Assembly (NCBI RefSeq): GCF_019175385.1
Contig: NC_083337.1
Coordinates: 47,220,938-47,284,937, forward strand
Direction of reading: 5' to 3'
DNA length: 64,000 bases
Origin: Lycium barbarum
Taxonomy: Eukaryota > Streptophyta > Magnoliopsida > Solanales > Solanaceae
The notes under the pieces are model-generated. The model was not told where the DNA came from. It worked only from the letters and a program-made list of their open reading frames with translations, and ran no database searches. Below, one piece after another: positions 11,231-23,636 of the stretch (position 1 is its first letter; every line of letters starts with the position of its first letter). The position numbers and the translations under genes are program-made.

Positions 11231-13480
11231 TTTTGGATATAAACCCTAACTCTTAAATTCAAGAATTCATCACTAATAATGGAAGGTAAATGATTAACAA
11301 CCATAGATACATCATAATCTAGCATAAACCCAATCAATTTTATCACTTAAAGAAATTTAGGAAGTCTAACCAATTTTATGAACTTCTCAAGAAAGACCCA
11401 TTAAACCTCCTTTCATGTAAAACCTCAATTTCCTACTTTAGAAATCATAGATTAAAGCTTAAACCAAGGGAATGAATCAAAGGGAAATACTTAGATTATC
11501 ACTCTATTTGACCTTGTAATGAAGGAGATATGTTGGTTTCAATATTTGGAATAGTACAGATTTGTAAATACGAATTCTATGGCAATTTCGTAATTAATCT
11601 GAAAAATCTGGCAACCCAATTCTTAGTAAAATGACCATAATCCCCTCATACGATGTCGAAACTTGATGATTTCAGTTTCCATGGTTCCAAAATTATGATA
11701 CGGATATAATGGTTCAGTCGAAACACGAATCAAAGGCTGTTTGCTCAATATAGTACCCTTTATGCTCAAATCGACGTCGAAACCGAAAACAATCACCATA
11801 CAACCCAAACTTATCCAAAACTCATCGGAATCTAACCAAACTTCGTGACATGTCCAAAATCATCATACAAACTTGTTGGAACTTTCAAACCATCGACATG
11901 GGATCATCTTGACCTGATGTTGACCATGTTTCACTCCAATTCTAACTTAACCAGTTTCTCAACCAATGGCCCAAATCACACTCGAACCCTTCGGGAACCA
12001 AACCAATGACACCATTAAGTCCTAAATCACCCTCTGGACCTAATGGAACTATCGGAATTCGATTACGGACACGTTTACCCAAAAGTCAACTTCGAGTCAA
12101 ACAAATTTTGCTTTAAGACTAAATTTTCTAAAAGTCATTCCAAAACCCAAAATGATGCCTAGGGAACTGTGCCACCGGTCCCTGCGGGTCCAAATAGTAC
12201 TAACAAGGCTCGGGGACAAGTCAATAGGGGTAGAAACGGTAAAAATGCAATAATGACCCATTCAAATGGGTCATTACAACCGCTGCCACTGTACTGGTGC
12301 CGCTGCGGCAGACACCGGTCACCATAAAGTTACACAACTCCACAAGTCTCAACCCGAAATCCGACTATCACCCGAGGCCCCACAGACAAAAAGCAAACAT
12401 GCATACACACATAAACACGTGCTACAAACTCACCCACGGCCTCAAATTTCCCAACGGGGGTCTCGTTGACCAAGTCAACCCCCAATACCCCAAAACCAAC
12501 TTTCCAACCCAAGTCCTAAAATATTCTCTAATGCATTGGGAAATGAACCGAACATACCTGCAAGTCATAAATGACCATCCGGACCTCTCAGAATTGACAA
12601 ATTTTTGGAAAAGGTCGGTTTACTGAAAAGTCAACTTTAGATCTAACATTTTTTGCTTTAAGTCTTATTATCATAGAAACCAATCTAATATTCATCTGAT
12701 GACGTCGAAAATCTTACCACCCATTCCCATAAGTCTAATATAAGTTAAAGAAGCTCGAAAAAAGGCCAACAAGGTCAAAAGTACCGTAATGGCCAAACGG
12801 TCCTTTACAACCACTCTTTGCGAAGCCAAAGGACGGCGAGCAACTTTTGCTATACTTAGTTGTAGCTATGAAGATGAAACAAGGTTGACTTCAACTAAAT
12901 TCAGTAGGTATGAAAAAAGAAGCAGTCAAGGATGGTTGAGTGAGGGAAACACATGATCTTACAAGGTTGAGAGTACACCAAAAATGGGGATATATGTACT
13001 CACCTTAAAATACATAGGGACCTACTTAAGCAAATTGAGATTAAACAAAGAAAATGGTTCCTATCCCCTCACAATCAATACCAAATAAAAATTCTACCAA
13101 ATACCAACTTGATTTCCATATCTTTCCTGACAGTATTAGATTCATATGTAGAAATCCTTTGGTTTGGGTCCTACGACTTAATGTGGTGTACGCAGAAATT
13201 CCTCCTTAGGGTGAAAAAAATATTGTCAAGGCTCTTGTTTTAGGTTCATGACAGTGTAGTCCGAGTGGCCATGAGTTTGATATTGATGGAATGCACTTCA
13301 TCTTGTTAATACACTTGTTTTTTTTTATGTTTTCAAAAGAGGGAAGGTTCCGTTCATATACATAAAGTTCATGTTCCACATTAGATATATCAGGCGTAGA
13401 CACTAGATGACCACATGACATGTTAAAGGTGGTCCAATATGTAAGAAGATTGAAAGCTACACTGCACACATTTCTAGCTG
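11231..13480. other. Old AC-rich repeat debris, no gene
   Basis: No ORF with recognisable similarity. Two diverged, directly repeated blocks are visible: about 12060-12290 and 12580-12820, sharing AAAAGTCAACTT, TTTTGCTTTAAG, GGTC-rich and TTACAACC motifs in the same order. This suggests two decayed copies of one repeat, probably antisense LTR or internal sequence. A 12-bp perfect palindrome lies at 12251-12276. 12830-13480 shows nothing I can assign. Confidence 0.4.
12251..12276. repeat. 12-bp perfect inverted repeat
   Basis: TAATGACCCATT and AATGGGTCATTA are exact reverse complements separated by CA. It ends at GGTCATTACA, which resembles an LTR terminus. Confidence 0.85.
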
Positions 13481-15060
13481 CCACTTAGGATGCATTATAA
13501 AGGAACTTGTTCTTATTTATAAAAGAACTTAGTCTAATTTAGAAGGCACTTAAGAGAGACATAAGGAGAAGAAAAAGTTAACCTATATAAAAGATTGAAG
13601 GAACCTGGTCCTTACACATATCACTGAAGAAATGCTATTTGAAAAGGTTATACAGGAGAATGTTCTTGAAGAAAGCATATTGGATATAATTAGATTGTAC
13701 ACAACCTAGCCATCTATAGGGTTGCAAGCAGTGGAAAGTTAGTCCCTAAGCAAGATTAAGCAGGCTATCAAAACTTCCTTGGTCTTGCAACCTAGCCATC
13801 TAGTGGCTGGAATGAATTGAAAGTTAAGTTCTAGCACCCGACTCAGTGTGCTTTCAAACCTTGCTGAGATCGAGGGTGAACTACTGCAATCTTACAAACC
13901 TTGTGTAGTGAGCCTTAGTTGTATCAACACGAAGCTATAATGATAGAACAATAATGAAGATGGTTCAAAGGGAGAAGATTTTCAATATAGGAGTTGTGCC
14001 CGGGGGGTAGATTTGATCAAGAGCTGAAGAAGATTCAAAAAGTTGATCAAGGGCACATGATATGAAGTTGTTATGTGTTTGTCATCATAAAAAATGGAAA
14101 ATTGTTAAGTAGTTGCTGACTCAATAATGTTGTTGAGCTTAAAATGATATTTTGATGATTTGACAAATAATATATCCAAAAGACAATCAAGAACAAGGGA
14201 GACACACGAAAAGAATTGAAGAACTAGATCTCCAAAGAACTCAGTGAACACGACATATCATTAGAGGAACTGGTCCTTATTGAAGTACACTGAAGACTAT
14301 GAAAGACCTTATTTCATACCAACTGGAAGAATTGGAATATTGACTCATTCTTATTCGATGAAAGGTTTAATTTTTAACTATGGAAATATTAATATAAACT
14401 CAACACACGGAATTAGCATTGAAGTAGCAAAAGAAGAAGCCAACACGTATACATGGTAAGAAGGAGATCCAAGTCAAACAATGATTGATTTTAGAGTACA
14501 ATTACGAAACCAATAATTGGTTGGATTCGAACAACTTCTACATGAACACAGCGCGTTGGAGATTAACCACAATTATATTTACAACATTCCAACATAAGGC
14601 ATCAAGAGTGAGCGGAGTCAACACCTGAGTCTCTAGAAGAACCAACTACAAAGAACTCGAGCTTATCGAGATTTGTCTTTCAGTTTTTTATTGTAATAGT
14701 TAGGTTCGAGTTGTGTTCCATATATTTACCTTTTCTTTGTGTAATAGATATTTTTTATCGAGTTGTAAGGAACTTTCTTGACTGGGTAGAGTCATTGAAG
14801 TAGAGCTAGCAATTTGAACAGGTTGAGCATTAAGAGGGTACGTAGAGGCGAGATTGTTTGGAACAGTACCTTTGGTTTTGCAAGGGAGATTGTAAATCAT
14901 AAATTTGTGGCCTCGTTTAGTGAAGTGCTTGGGAAAATTCCTACTGGGTAGGTCATGTTTTTTCCTCCCTTGATCAAGGAGTGTTTCTATGCTAGAATAC
15001 TTGTGTTGATTTATTTTTCCGCAATTTACCTTCATGCATAGTTTCTACGCTAAAAGAAGT
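13481..15060 (+). mobile_element. Copia-like LTR fragments
   Basis: At 14040-14105 a stretch reading GTTTGTCATCATAAAA...ATTGTTAAG resembles the junction between a Copia pol end, purine tract and LTR start (TGTTAAG). Downstream 14640-15030 has a TTTTTTATTGTAATAG segment and a TTATTTTTCCGCAA motif of the kind seen near Copia LTR ends. 13690-13835 contains a direct repeat of a CCTAGCCATCT...GAAAGTTAGT block. No coding sequence survives. The assignment rests on general style only. Confidence 0.35.
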
Positions 15061-15411
15061 TCATACTCCCCATGGATTTTCATTATGTTAGACTTCGTGG
15101 CGGACTAAAAGATTCTTATGATTTTGGGACGTCCATTCTTGGATACTGGAGGTGCAGTGATAGATGTTCGAGAGGGAAAATTGAAGATGAGAGTTGAAGA
15201 CGACGAATCTACTTTCAATGTCTATAAGCCTGATAAGCTTCAAGCTCTTATTGAGAATGTATCTAAAGTTACAATTGTTAAGAGAGGTGAGCATGAGAGT
15301 TGTAAGGTTGTTATTACAGTGAGACATAAATGTATTGAGCACGAGGTAAAATTAAGTGCTAAGAGTTGTGAGATTGAGGTAAAGCGAGTGTTATGTGTCA
15401 TGAGCTTATGA
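15061..15411 (+). pseudogene. Athila/Tat-like protease C-terminal remnant
   Basis: The frame from 15118 begins MILGRPFLDTGG, then AVIDVREGKLKMRV, the hallmark end of the retroviral-type protease in plant Athila/Tat gypsy elements (LGRPFLATGxAxIDV, then a beta strand). The catalytic Asp region upstream is not recognisable. The ORF stays open to 15411, where family members would continue into a spacer and RT. RT, RNase H and integrase are missing. Confidence 0.65.
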
Positions 15412-16571
15412 GAGTATTAGATGATGTAATAGATGAGCAACATGGTTTAATGAGTGAAGTAAAGGTGAGGAATAAGGATGTCGATAAAAATCATCCATCT
15501 GAGGGACAAGTGAGGTCATGCTCAAAGCTTGAACCACTTGTATTGTGACGCGATATTAAATCAAGCTCTTGTTGGGGGCAACCCAATTTTCCTACTTTCG
15601 TAGTGTAGCTTCTTTGTTTTTCTTAGTTTTGGGATACGATAATTTCTTCATTGCTTTGTATGTTTTAGGATCAGGTACTACATGGAAATAATTTGAAAAT
15701 ACGATATTGGGTTCAGAAACGATAGAGTTAGTGAAAAACGTCAAAAAAGGGATGTTGCCAAAATTGCATTGATGTGCTGCCCCAGGAACCAAACTAGTGC
15801 CCGGCACCAATGAAAAAAAAATAGAATTTCGGAAAGTTCAAACTCTTTGAGAGTTGAACACTCTGAAAATTTGTGTTGGTGTGACACACCGCTTAGCTGG
15901 GGGGTTGTGGCGCACAAATGGAATTTTTGGGCAGGAAATTTTGAAATTTCACTTCTTTTTTTTTGAAAAAAATGAAAAGGGGGGAATCCAAAATTTCCCT
16001 ATCAAAAGTAGTTTTCCCTTCTCTTCAACCCTACTCGTCTCTTTCCCTTCTCTCTATAAATAGACTCACTTTCCATTGCATCTACACACACAAATATGTT
16101 TGTGAATATGCTCGAGTAGTCTTTATGAGGCCAAATTGTTAGAATTGAGCTATGTTTTCAAACTTGTTGATTTGTATGCTAAAGTTAGAGTGTGGGGTGA
16201 CCCAATACATGGTTGGAATTGTGAAATATATAGTTGAAATTGGTTTGCATCTCAATTGACTATGTTTATGACATAGTTACTTGACATACCATGCCTTGTA
16301 ATTGTATAGTTATTAGTTAGCTTCTTATTTTTCCTTTTTTGTTAGTATATTATTGTTGTATAATATTGTCGAGTCCTCAAAGTATGTGTTAGATTGAGAT
16401 ACTACCTTATGGTTGAATGCATGAGCGAGGGTGTATAAAGGGGTAATCTGAGTTCCTAACGTCGTACCTATGAGAATGCTATAAATGTAAGAGTGACGTC
16501 AACCCAGCCTTATATGAGCTTGTATTTCTTATCTTGAATGTCTTAGCTAAATGTTCGTCTTGTGTAGAAAT
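15412..16571 (+). other. Athila/Tat-like non-coding internal region
   Basis: About 15555-15590 contains TTGTTGGGGGCAACCCAATT, a motif I associate with the segment after pol in plant Athila/Tat-type elements (relatives read TTGGGAGGCAACCCAA). A CTATAAATAG box occurs near 16055. A motif with GTGTTGGTGTGACACACCGC (about 15871-15950) is echoed at 17004-17080. No ORF is supported. Confidence 0.4.
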
Positions 16572-16829
16572 ATGTCACCTAGGAAGAGAACTAGGGTGAA
16601 CATTGAGGGTACTAGCAGCCATAGGGGTACTAGGGCGCCTAGGAGCACTATTGTCTCCTATGAAGAGAAGGTAGCGCGCACCTCCTCTACACACCACAGG
16701 CACCCACACCTCTTGCAATTTATGAGTACCCCATCAATCGCTTTGGGCTTGGAGTTGTGTGTACATGGGGGCAGTATTTCTTCCTTTTTTGGTAGCCATA
16801 CTATATCCCAGATGCTGAGCTTCAAATAA
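16572..16829 (+). CDS. Short basic ORF, unknown, possibly a decayed element ORF
   Basis: I start at the ATG of MSPRKRTRV. The 86-residue product is rich in Arg, Ser and Thr for its first half (RKRTR, GTSSHRGTRAPRST), then turns into low-information sequence and stops. Its position after a post-pol motif of an Athila/Tat-like remnant would fit the 5' end of a third element ORF, but I recognise no domain. It may be a chance ORF. Confidence 0.25.
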   Translation: MSPRKRTRVNIEGTSSHRGTRAPRSTIVSYEEKVARTSSTHHRHPHLLQFMSTPSIALGLELCVHGGSISSFFGSHTISQMLSFK

Positions 16830-17599
16830 ATAACACAAGCTTGCGGATAAAGTTTCTGATATTATGGCGCAACTTGAAAGGATTGGGATAACGATCTTTA
16901 TGGTTACAGAGTTCTATGTGAACTGATTTCCTTGTCCCGATCTTGACAAGACGTATTTGTTCCCTGTATGTCATTGGCAATTCTGGGTTGCAGAGATTCT
17001 CCACAAAAGTGTGTTGGTGCAACACACTACATAGCTTGGGGGTGCGGTGCACCAATGGTTTTCTAGGCCAATCCAAATCAGTTTTGAACTCTGTAGATAG
17101 ATTCGACCTATGGTCAAATTTTAACACTATAATACATGGTTTACACGTTTTATAGAGGGATTCAAACCTTGGAGAGGTAAATAACGCAAGGACGGTCAAA
17201 TATGGAGCGATGATTAACATAGTTTATCATATCTTTCTTCTATTCCTTTAGTTGAATGGCTATAGATTATGTAATCGCCATATTATGAGTGGCTAGTTTC
17301 TTATTATTTTAGGATTGCGTGATTATTCTTGATTGTTGTTAATTGAAACTTGATGTTAACAAAAATTTGATTATCATCAATATTATATTAATTTAATTAG
17401 TTTACTTATGTTTTCCTGCGCTTAATTATTCAATTTCCTGATCAACAGTTGAGTACTATCTATGCATCTAAATAATGCACTCGGGGGAGGGGATTTAGAT
17501 AGCATTATAGGAGAAGGTAGGGTTTGTTTGGTGATCTGGCGGTTCGTCCGGCATTGATTAGCGGTTGTAAATAACTTATAACTAGCAAGCGATGTGCTA
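16830..17599 (+). repeat. Athila/Tat-like LTR, left part (boundary unclear)
   Basis: From about 17230 the sequence (ATGAGTGGCTAGTTTCTTATT, CCTGCGCTTAATTATTCAATT, then GGTGATCTGGCGGTTCG) has the style of an Athila/Tat-type LTR. It continues beyond the solo LTR at 20829. Before 17230 I cannot place the LTR start; 16830-17230 has no supported gene. Confidence 0.4.
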
Positions 17600-18082
17600 G
17601 TTGTTATCACGACCCAACCCCGTGGGCCGCGACTGGCACCCTAACTGGGTACCCATACGTACCTACCTGACAGAATCGGCTTACGAGACAAAACATTTCA
17701 AATAGGTGTTTACAGATTCAAGCCAATACAGATACGGCGCGCGCGAAAATATATATACATAGGCATACTGAAACTTTTGCATAAGCCGATGAGGCTAACA
17801 TAACAGACAGAGTCACAAAATCGTACGCACCTACCTGAACAGATGTAACCCGTAACCCACATACATATCTACAGGCCTCTAACAGACATACAGAGTCATA
17901 TGACGGGATAGGGTCCCGCCGTACCCAGAGTTACCATACGTACAGAATATACAGATGTCAAAAGATATATATACCAAAAGAACACGCTCCGGATCAAAGG
18001 AGCTCTCCAAAATAGCAGAATCTGTGCCCTAGACTGGCGGCGTATCACCGGGTGCGTCTGTACCTGCGGGCATGTAACGCAG

Positions 18083-18120
18083 CCCCCGAAGAACCGGGGG
18101 TCAGTACGAAAAATGTACCG
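18083..18120 (-). promoter_or_regulatory. Conserved LTR double hairpin
   Basis: CCCCCG pairs with CGGGGG (18083-18088 and 18095-18100), a 6-bp stem. CAGTAC (18102-18107) pairs with GTACCG (18115-18120). Confidence 0.65.
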
Positions 18121-18179
18121 AGTATGTAAAGCGAAAATATAACAAACATAATCATAGTTTGAATCAGAAGCACGGAAGT

Positions 18180-18460
18180 ATAGCCAACAGAATCATAATC
18201 CAACGAACAGACAGAGGTATACCAGACTGAGTCGTAATTGAGACAGACAGGCGGAAGAATACCGGACAGAATCATAATCCGAACGGATAGACAGAAATGT
18301 ACCGGACATAATCACAACCCAGACGGACAGACAGAATCATAGTCCAGACGGACAGATAGAATCATAGTCCAGGCGAACAGACAGAATCATAATTCATACG
18401 GACAGACAGAAGTATGATCCAAACGGACGGACAGAATTATGCATGCAGAGTCATACAGAG
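18180..18460 (-). repeat. LTR minisatellite, about 25-40 bp units
   Basis: Around ten diverged units on the theme GACAGACAGAATCATAATCC with short spacers. Unrelated to the minisatellites of the other LTRs. Confidence 0.8.
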
Positions 18461-20828
18461 TCATATGCTTATACAGATACAGATAGCATATACATACATA
18501 CATACATACAGATCCCGGCCCTCTCATGAGAGACGCGGTAACAGAACCCGGCCCTCTTAGTACGGGATGCGGTGGACAGACAGAATCAGATCATATGCCA
18601 TCCTGACCGCCATCCCCATACACAAATCATAATATCATACAGATATAAACAGATCCCGGCCCGCACACCGAGGGACGCGGTGAACAATGCAGAGGAGTAT
18701 GCACGATAACAGAACCTGGCCCGGGCGCAGTGAAGGAAGCATTGAGACATCCACGAACAGATTAATGAGAAACCACATACATACAGATCATTATACAGAC
18801 TCAATCAAACTGAAGTATGCCAAACGGCGAGTCAAATCAGAGTAATCGGATAGTGTTCATAATACGCGCCTATATCCTACTTGGGAAGGCACGACAGATT
18901 ATTACCAGAGTAAGACTTTCAGATGTCAAAATCATTTTGTAAGATTTATAGAAAAATATCGTCATATCATGATTAGAATGTTAATCCAGATGTTCTCTGA
19001 GAAAGGCGGACAGAAACAAAGTAGTTAAAGTTATACAGAAAGTATTGGGCCTTGTGGGCCCCCCTCGGACCAACCCGAGGAGGCGTACGTAAATTACAGA
19101 TAGTAGACCTTATGAGGTCGTCCAGAATGATTTGGAAGTATTCCGACTCCGTTTAGGAAGGTTGCATACTTAAGGTTCACTTTGAAGACAAGTTATAAGG
19201 AAATGGATTCAATCTTACTGAAGGAATTGGAGCGGATTTCCATCTTGAATTCCGAGGAACGGAGTCGTATTTAAGGCTCGTGGCCGAGCCTATTATGTTC
19301 AGAACATGCCTAAGAATGAAGGGGTAGGCTTTACATACCTCGATTGCGTCTTACGCTCGCTTGGCTTCGATTCCAATTTCGTCCAGAATCTACAAATGGT
19401 CATGTTTACCAATTGTCAAATTCAAGCCTTTAAGAATCCAAATTTTATCACATACTTGCCTACCGAAATTTCGGCAACATTTCCCCTATATATATAACAT
19501 CCCCGAGACTTAGCTCTGCTTAATCTATCAACACAGCAACCCAAAAACAACATCAATAACAACAACAAGCATTACAAGACACCTAATATGGCATAACTAG
19601 CCATCTTTCCGGCATAACATAACATTTCCATTCCGACCTTACACTTTCAAACCAATCTTACCATTTTCATATTCATCACTCATCAAGATCATTACAACAT
19701 GAATCGGAGGCATATCATATCGTTTTTACCAAATACACATAAGATATACGCAATATACAAGTTTTCTACTAAGGGCATATTTCACCCGCAACCTCCAATC
19801 TTTAGCATAAACATCCATAGCATATTCTTATAATTTCATTCCCATAATCACATAAACTATACTAAAATCATCTACTTTCCGACAACCAATTAACAACACT
19901 TTTTCTCATTTTCATCACAAGATTACCACACAATTAACATACAAATTATAACAAATCCATGTTCTCTCCAACATATAGCACTACACGGCCACACACACAT
20001 ATTTATACATCCACACGGCCATGCACTAAAATTTCCAACATTCATTAATACATTCAACTTTCATTTCCAATACAAATTCCATAATCACCACAACTAGATT
20101 ATAACATAAATTCAACTCATCATAAGTATACAACACACACACACACACGGTCAAAACCTCCCACACGGCCAACACATATTCATACACAGAACAAACAAGT
20201 TTCATACTCCTTACTCAATTCCACACTCTACAACATGCATACACCTTCCATAACATAACAAAGGCATGAAATTCTTACCTTTTCTTCAAATTCTTCACTT
20301 GCCACTAGAGTTGTCCTCTTTCCAAAATAATTATACCAAGTTGTAGAGAATCTTGAGCTTGGTAATAATCCCACAAGAAATGAATTTTTGAACCCAAGAT
20401 TAGGCTCCAAGAATTTTATCTTTCTCCTTTCTCTTTTTCTCCTCTCTAGCCGTGACCTCTTTTTTTTTTTTTTTTTGTTCTTGATTTTTCTTTGTTTTTC
20501 TTGAAGCTTCTAGCAAGCTTATCCACATATATAATTAATTAACCACATAATAATTTGTGGGTTTGGGCCAACCTATGGCCGGTTGGGCTTCCCCTTGTTG
20601 GGCCTGATTTCTCTTATATTTTTTTGAGTCCAAATGGTTACATTTTGTAATTCATGAAGCAAATTTTTAAAATTCCAATTTTTGCCCTTGGCCTCCTTTC
20701 GTTATTCCACACCAATATATATTCATAGCCGACACATTCATACCAAGTAAGGTCCAAATATGGCCTTATTCATTACAAGTCAAGTTATCTCAATTTTTTT
20801 CGAACATGCAAAAATGCCGGATGTAACA

Positions 20829-21256
20829 GTTGTAGACCTTTACTTGGTGTGTGTTGCTTAGACAAATACAAGAGATACAATTGCATCCTTATCATTAGAG
20901 ACGATCATGGAGACATAGATGTTTCAGTGGTTTGGGTAGGAGTTAGTTTATGATAGGTCCACTCTGAAGTAAAATCAATCATGTGGCTAGGAAACAAGTT
21001 TTCAATGGACTAACTCAAGTGGATACACAATATAATGGAATAAATAGTCGCGTAACTCTAGGATATTTCTCTATTCTGAATTCTCAAAATCACCTTCTGC
21101 TTTTGTTCTTACTTGCGTTACAATTAGAGTATTAATATAATAAAATTGGTCTGGCTATTTGATATAGTCAGAAAGTTAACACTAAATCCTCGTTGGCAAT
21201 AATACTCTACTTCATTCTATATTACTTATCGACCATGTGTGCTTGCGAGTACTGCA
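20829..21256 (+). repeat. Athila/Tat-like LTR, right part
   Basis: Continuation of the LTR interrupted by the solo LTR. The terminal part (TTACTTATCGACCATGTGTG, then CTTGCGAGTACTGCATTTGCA) resembles the end of Athila/Tat-type LTRs and ends in CA near 21256, directly against the integrase remnant. This implies insertion into that gene. Confidence 0.45.
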
Positions 21257-21331
21257 TTTGCATCGGTCATACAGACGGAGTGGGTCCATACTTTATGAGA
21301 GTGTTACTTGAGGCATTATGTGAGTGCACAT
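21257..21331 (+). pseudogene. Old gypsy integrase, left half
   Basis: With small lesions the translation reads QTEWVH, a stop, then ECYLRHYVSAH, matching the region after the catalytic Glu of a gypsy integrase core (family members: QTERVN...LRHYVS). The last eight bases are the hAT target duplication. The gene resumes at 52350. Confidence 0.7.
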
Positions 21332-21452
21332 TAAAGGTGGCAACTGGTTCGGGTTAACCGGTTCCGGTTAACCGTGTAATAGTTTACCGGTCCGGTTCCT
21401 ATATTTTGGAAACTGGAACCGGACCGGTTAAACCGGTTTAACCGGTGAAAAT

Positions 21453-22064
21453 TAAAAAAAAATATATATATATATATATAAGTTATATAGTATACTTAAA
21501 CATATATAAGTATATATAGTATATATAGTATATAAATATATATAGTATATATATTAAGTATATATAGTATATAGTATATAAGTATATATAGTATATATAG
21601 TATTAAGTATATATAGTATATATATTAAGTTATACATATATATAAGTTATATAGTATACTTAAACATATATAAGTATATATAGTATATATGTAAGTATAT
21701 ATAGTATATAAATATATATAGTATATATATTAAGTATATATAGTATATATATTAAGTTATACATAAATATAAGTATATATAGTATATAAGTATATATAGT
21801 ATATATATTAAGTTATACATATATATAAGTATATATAGTATATATGTATATATAGTATATATATTAAGTTATACCTATATATAAGTATATAGTACATATA
21901 TATACATATATATAGTATATATATTAAGTTATACATATATATGTATACGAAAAGCACTATTCTGTATTGCTGACTTGCTATTAGCCTGTTAGTCAGTAAA
22001 TATTTAAACTTTAATTATAAAGTTGTATAACATATGTAAATATAGCTACAATATACTAATAAAT

Positions 22065-22133
<69 letters not shown>
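21453..22133. repeat. AT-rich low-complexity core of the MITE
   Basis: Recurrent TATATAGTATATA, AAGTATATATAG and TTAAGTTATACATA units of about 25-50 bp, ending with a pure (TA)n run at about 22069-22130. Only spurious ORFs. Confidence 0.9.
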
Positions 22134-22134
<1 letters not shown>

Positions 22135-22207
22135 CAAAAAACAAAAAACAAAAAGGGTTTCACCACTTAAAACCGGACCGGTTCCGGTTTTTTAACCGGA
22201 ACCGGGC

Positions 22208-22744
22208 TGTTATATCCCGCATTTTGTATAATCGAATAATTTGAGACAATCGCGGGAAGACGACAAGCAAGGCCATATTTGGCATATGAGTTGCTTATGA
22301 AAAATTTAGAAGTGGAAATAATGAGGAAGGTCAAGGGCATAAAGGGAAATTTGCAATATGACTCGTGGAAGTACGAAGGAAGACGAAGGGCAAATTTGGA
22401 ATTGAAAAAATTAAAAACTCGCCATGAAGTGAAAAAAAAAAGATGGGCTTGAGTTGATTGGGCCAAAGTGGCCGGTCCATGGGGTGGGCTTAAGCCCACC
22501 AAGGTGACTTATTGCTCAAGCTTAAAAGATGACCAAGTCATCTTTGTGGTCATATTAAACTCTAGAAACTACAAGAAGATAAGAGCAAAAAGAAGAAGGA
22601 GAACCATCTAGGGACCATTTCGGCCAAGATCAAAACCAACAAGAAAATTTACAAAAATTCCTTCAAAAATTGTTTTCCACTAATTAAAGGGTCCTTAACA
22701 AGGTGGAGTTGTTGTGGAAGCAAGAAAAATTCATAATCATACAA
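22208..22744 (+). repeat. Element B 5' LTR, left piece
   Basis: Aligns with 49040-49586 of the 3' LTR, differing by a few small indels (one of about 10 bp near 22275). At 22744/22745 it jumps, after CATAATCATACAA, into antisense array sequence. Confidence 0.85.
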
Positions 22745-23636
22745 CTATATGCATACAAGCAATAATACTCTAGTCACATAGGCTTCCATGACTACTCTCC
22801 AACACTTGTAACTTCAACTAAAACCATCACACTTTCATTATCAACATAGAACCCACAACAACAACAACTAAAACACTAAATAAACAATTCAATCATTGTT
22901 CTTGCAAACCACCCATACACACGGCCATATACACCTAACACACATTATCTTTCATGATTATCATGCATTTCTACACACCACAACATTCCCAAGCATCCAT
23001 AACATAGAAAGGAAGGTTAAATTCTTACCTTATTCCTTCAACTTCCCTCTTGGCTAAGGTTGCTAAATTGATGAAACGAACGTCTTATCTTTCGAAATAA
23101 CTACACCACGTTGTAGAGGGCCCTTGAATTAGTAGAAATACAACAAGAAAATAATTTTTGGGGCATGATTTCATGGGGGAAAAATCCCCCTACCTTGACC
23201 GAAATATGCTTGTTTTTTTTTTTTGTTCTTCATCTTCTTTCTCTTTCTTTCTTTCTCCCACTTTCTTGAATGTTCCAAATGGCCATGTGATGAATTTTCA
23301 TCCATGTGCCATATATTAAAAGATGAAATGGGACATGGCCCACACCCATGTGCATGGCACATGCCCCTTAGTTTTTCATTTCCTTTCTTTCTTTTTTTTT
23401 CATGAACAAATAATTCGCCAATTCCAATTTTGCCCTTGGCCTTTCACAATATTTCCTTGAGCCACTTTGTGAATTTCCTTTTTTTTTTTTTTTTACCCCT
23501 AACCTTTTCTCATATTTCCACATCCAAAATTTTCATAAACAATTTATGTATCAAACAAGATCAAAACGCAGCCTTGTCTTTAACTTGTCACAATTATTTC
23601 AAATTTTCCGAATACACAAAAATACGGGATATAACA
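22745..23636 (-). repeat. Array LTR L0 (truncated)
   Basis: The 892 bp nearest the sense start of the LTR, aligned with 27163-28059. It shares diagnostic variants with L3 (CTTACCTTATTCC, CCGAATACACAAA). The remainder was lost at the junction with element B's LTR. Confidence 0.88.

Larger units (their letters stand above)
17600..20833 (-). mobile_element. Antisense Tekay-like solo LTR with TSD gttgt
   Basis: The LTR occupies 17605-20828 (3224 bp). In sense it runs TGTTACATCC...GGGTCGTGATA. A perfect 5-bp target duplication GTTGT lies at 17600-17604 and 20829-20833. Neither PBS nor PPT is adjacent, so it is a solo LTR from recombination between two LTRs of a full element. The last CA of the LTR reads TA, a single C-to-T change. 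It carries the double hairpin and its own minisatellite. The empty site would read GCTAGTTGTAGACC. Confidence 0.8.

Noticed and set aside
16572..16829. Host nuclear protein gene
   Set aside because: Short, no recognised domain, and lies in an Athila/Tat-like remnant. Kept only as a low-confidence ORF.
17597..17604. LTR boundary at 17602 (TGTTATCAC) for the solo LTR
   Set aside because: That choice leaves no target duplication. Shifting to 17605 gives a perfect GTTGT on both sides and needs only one base change in the LTR end.
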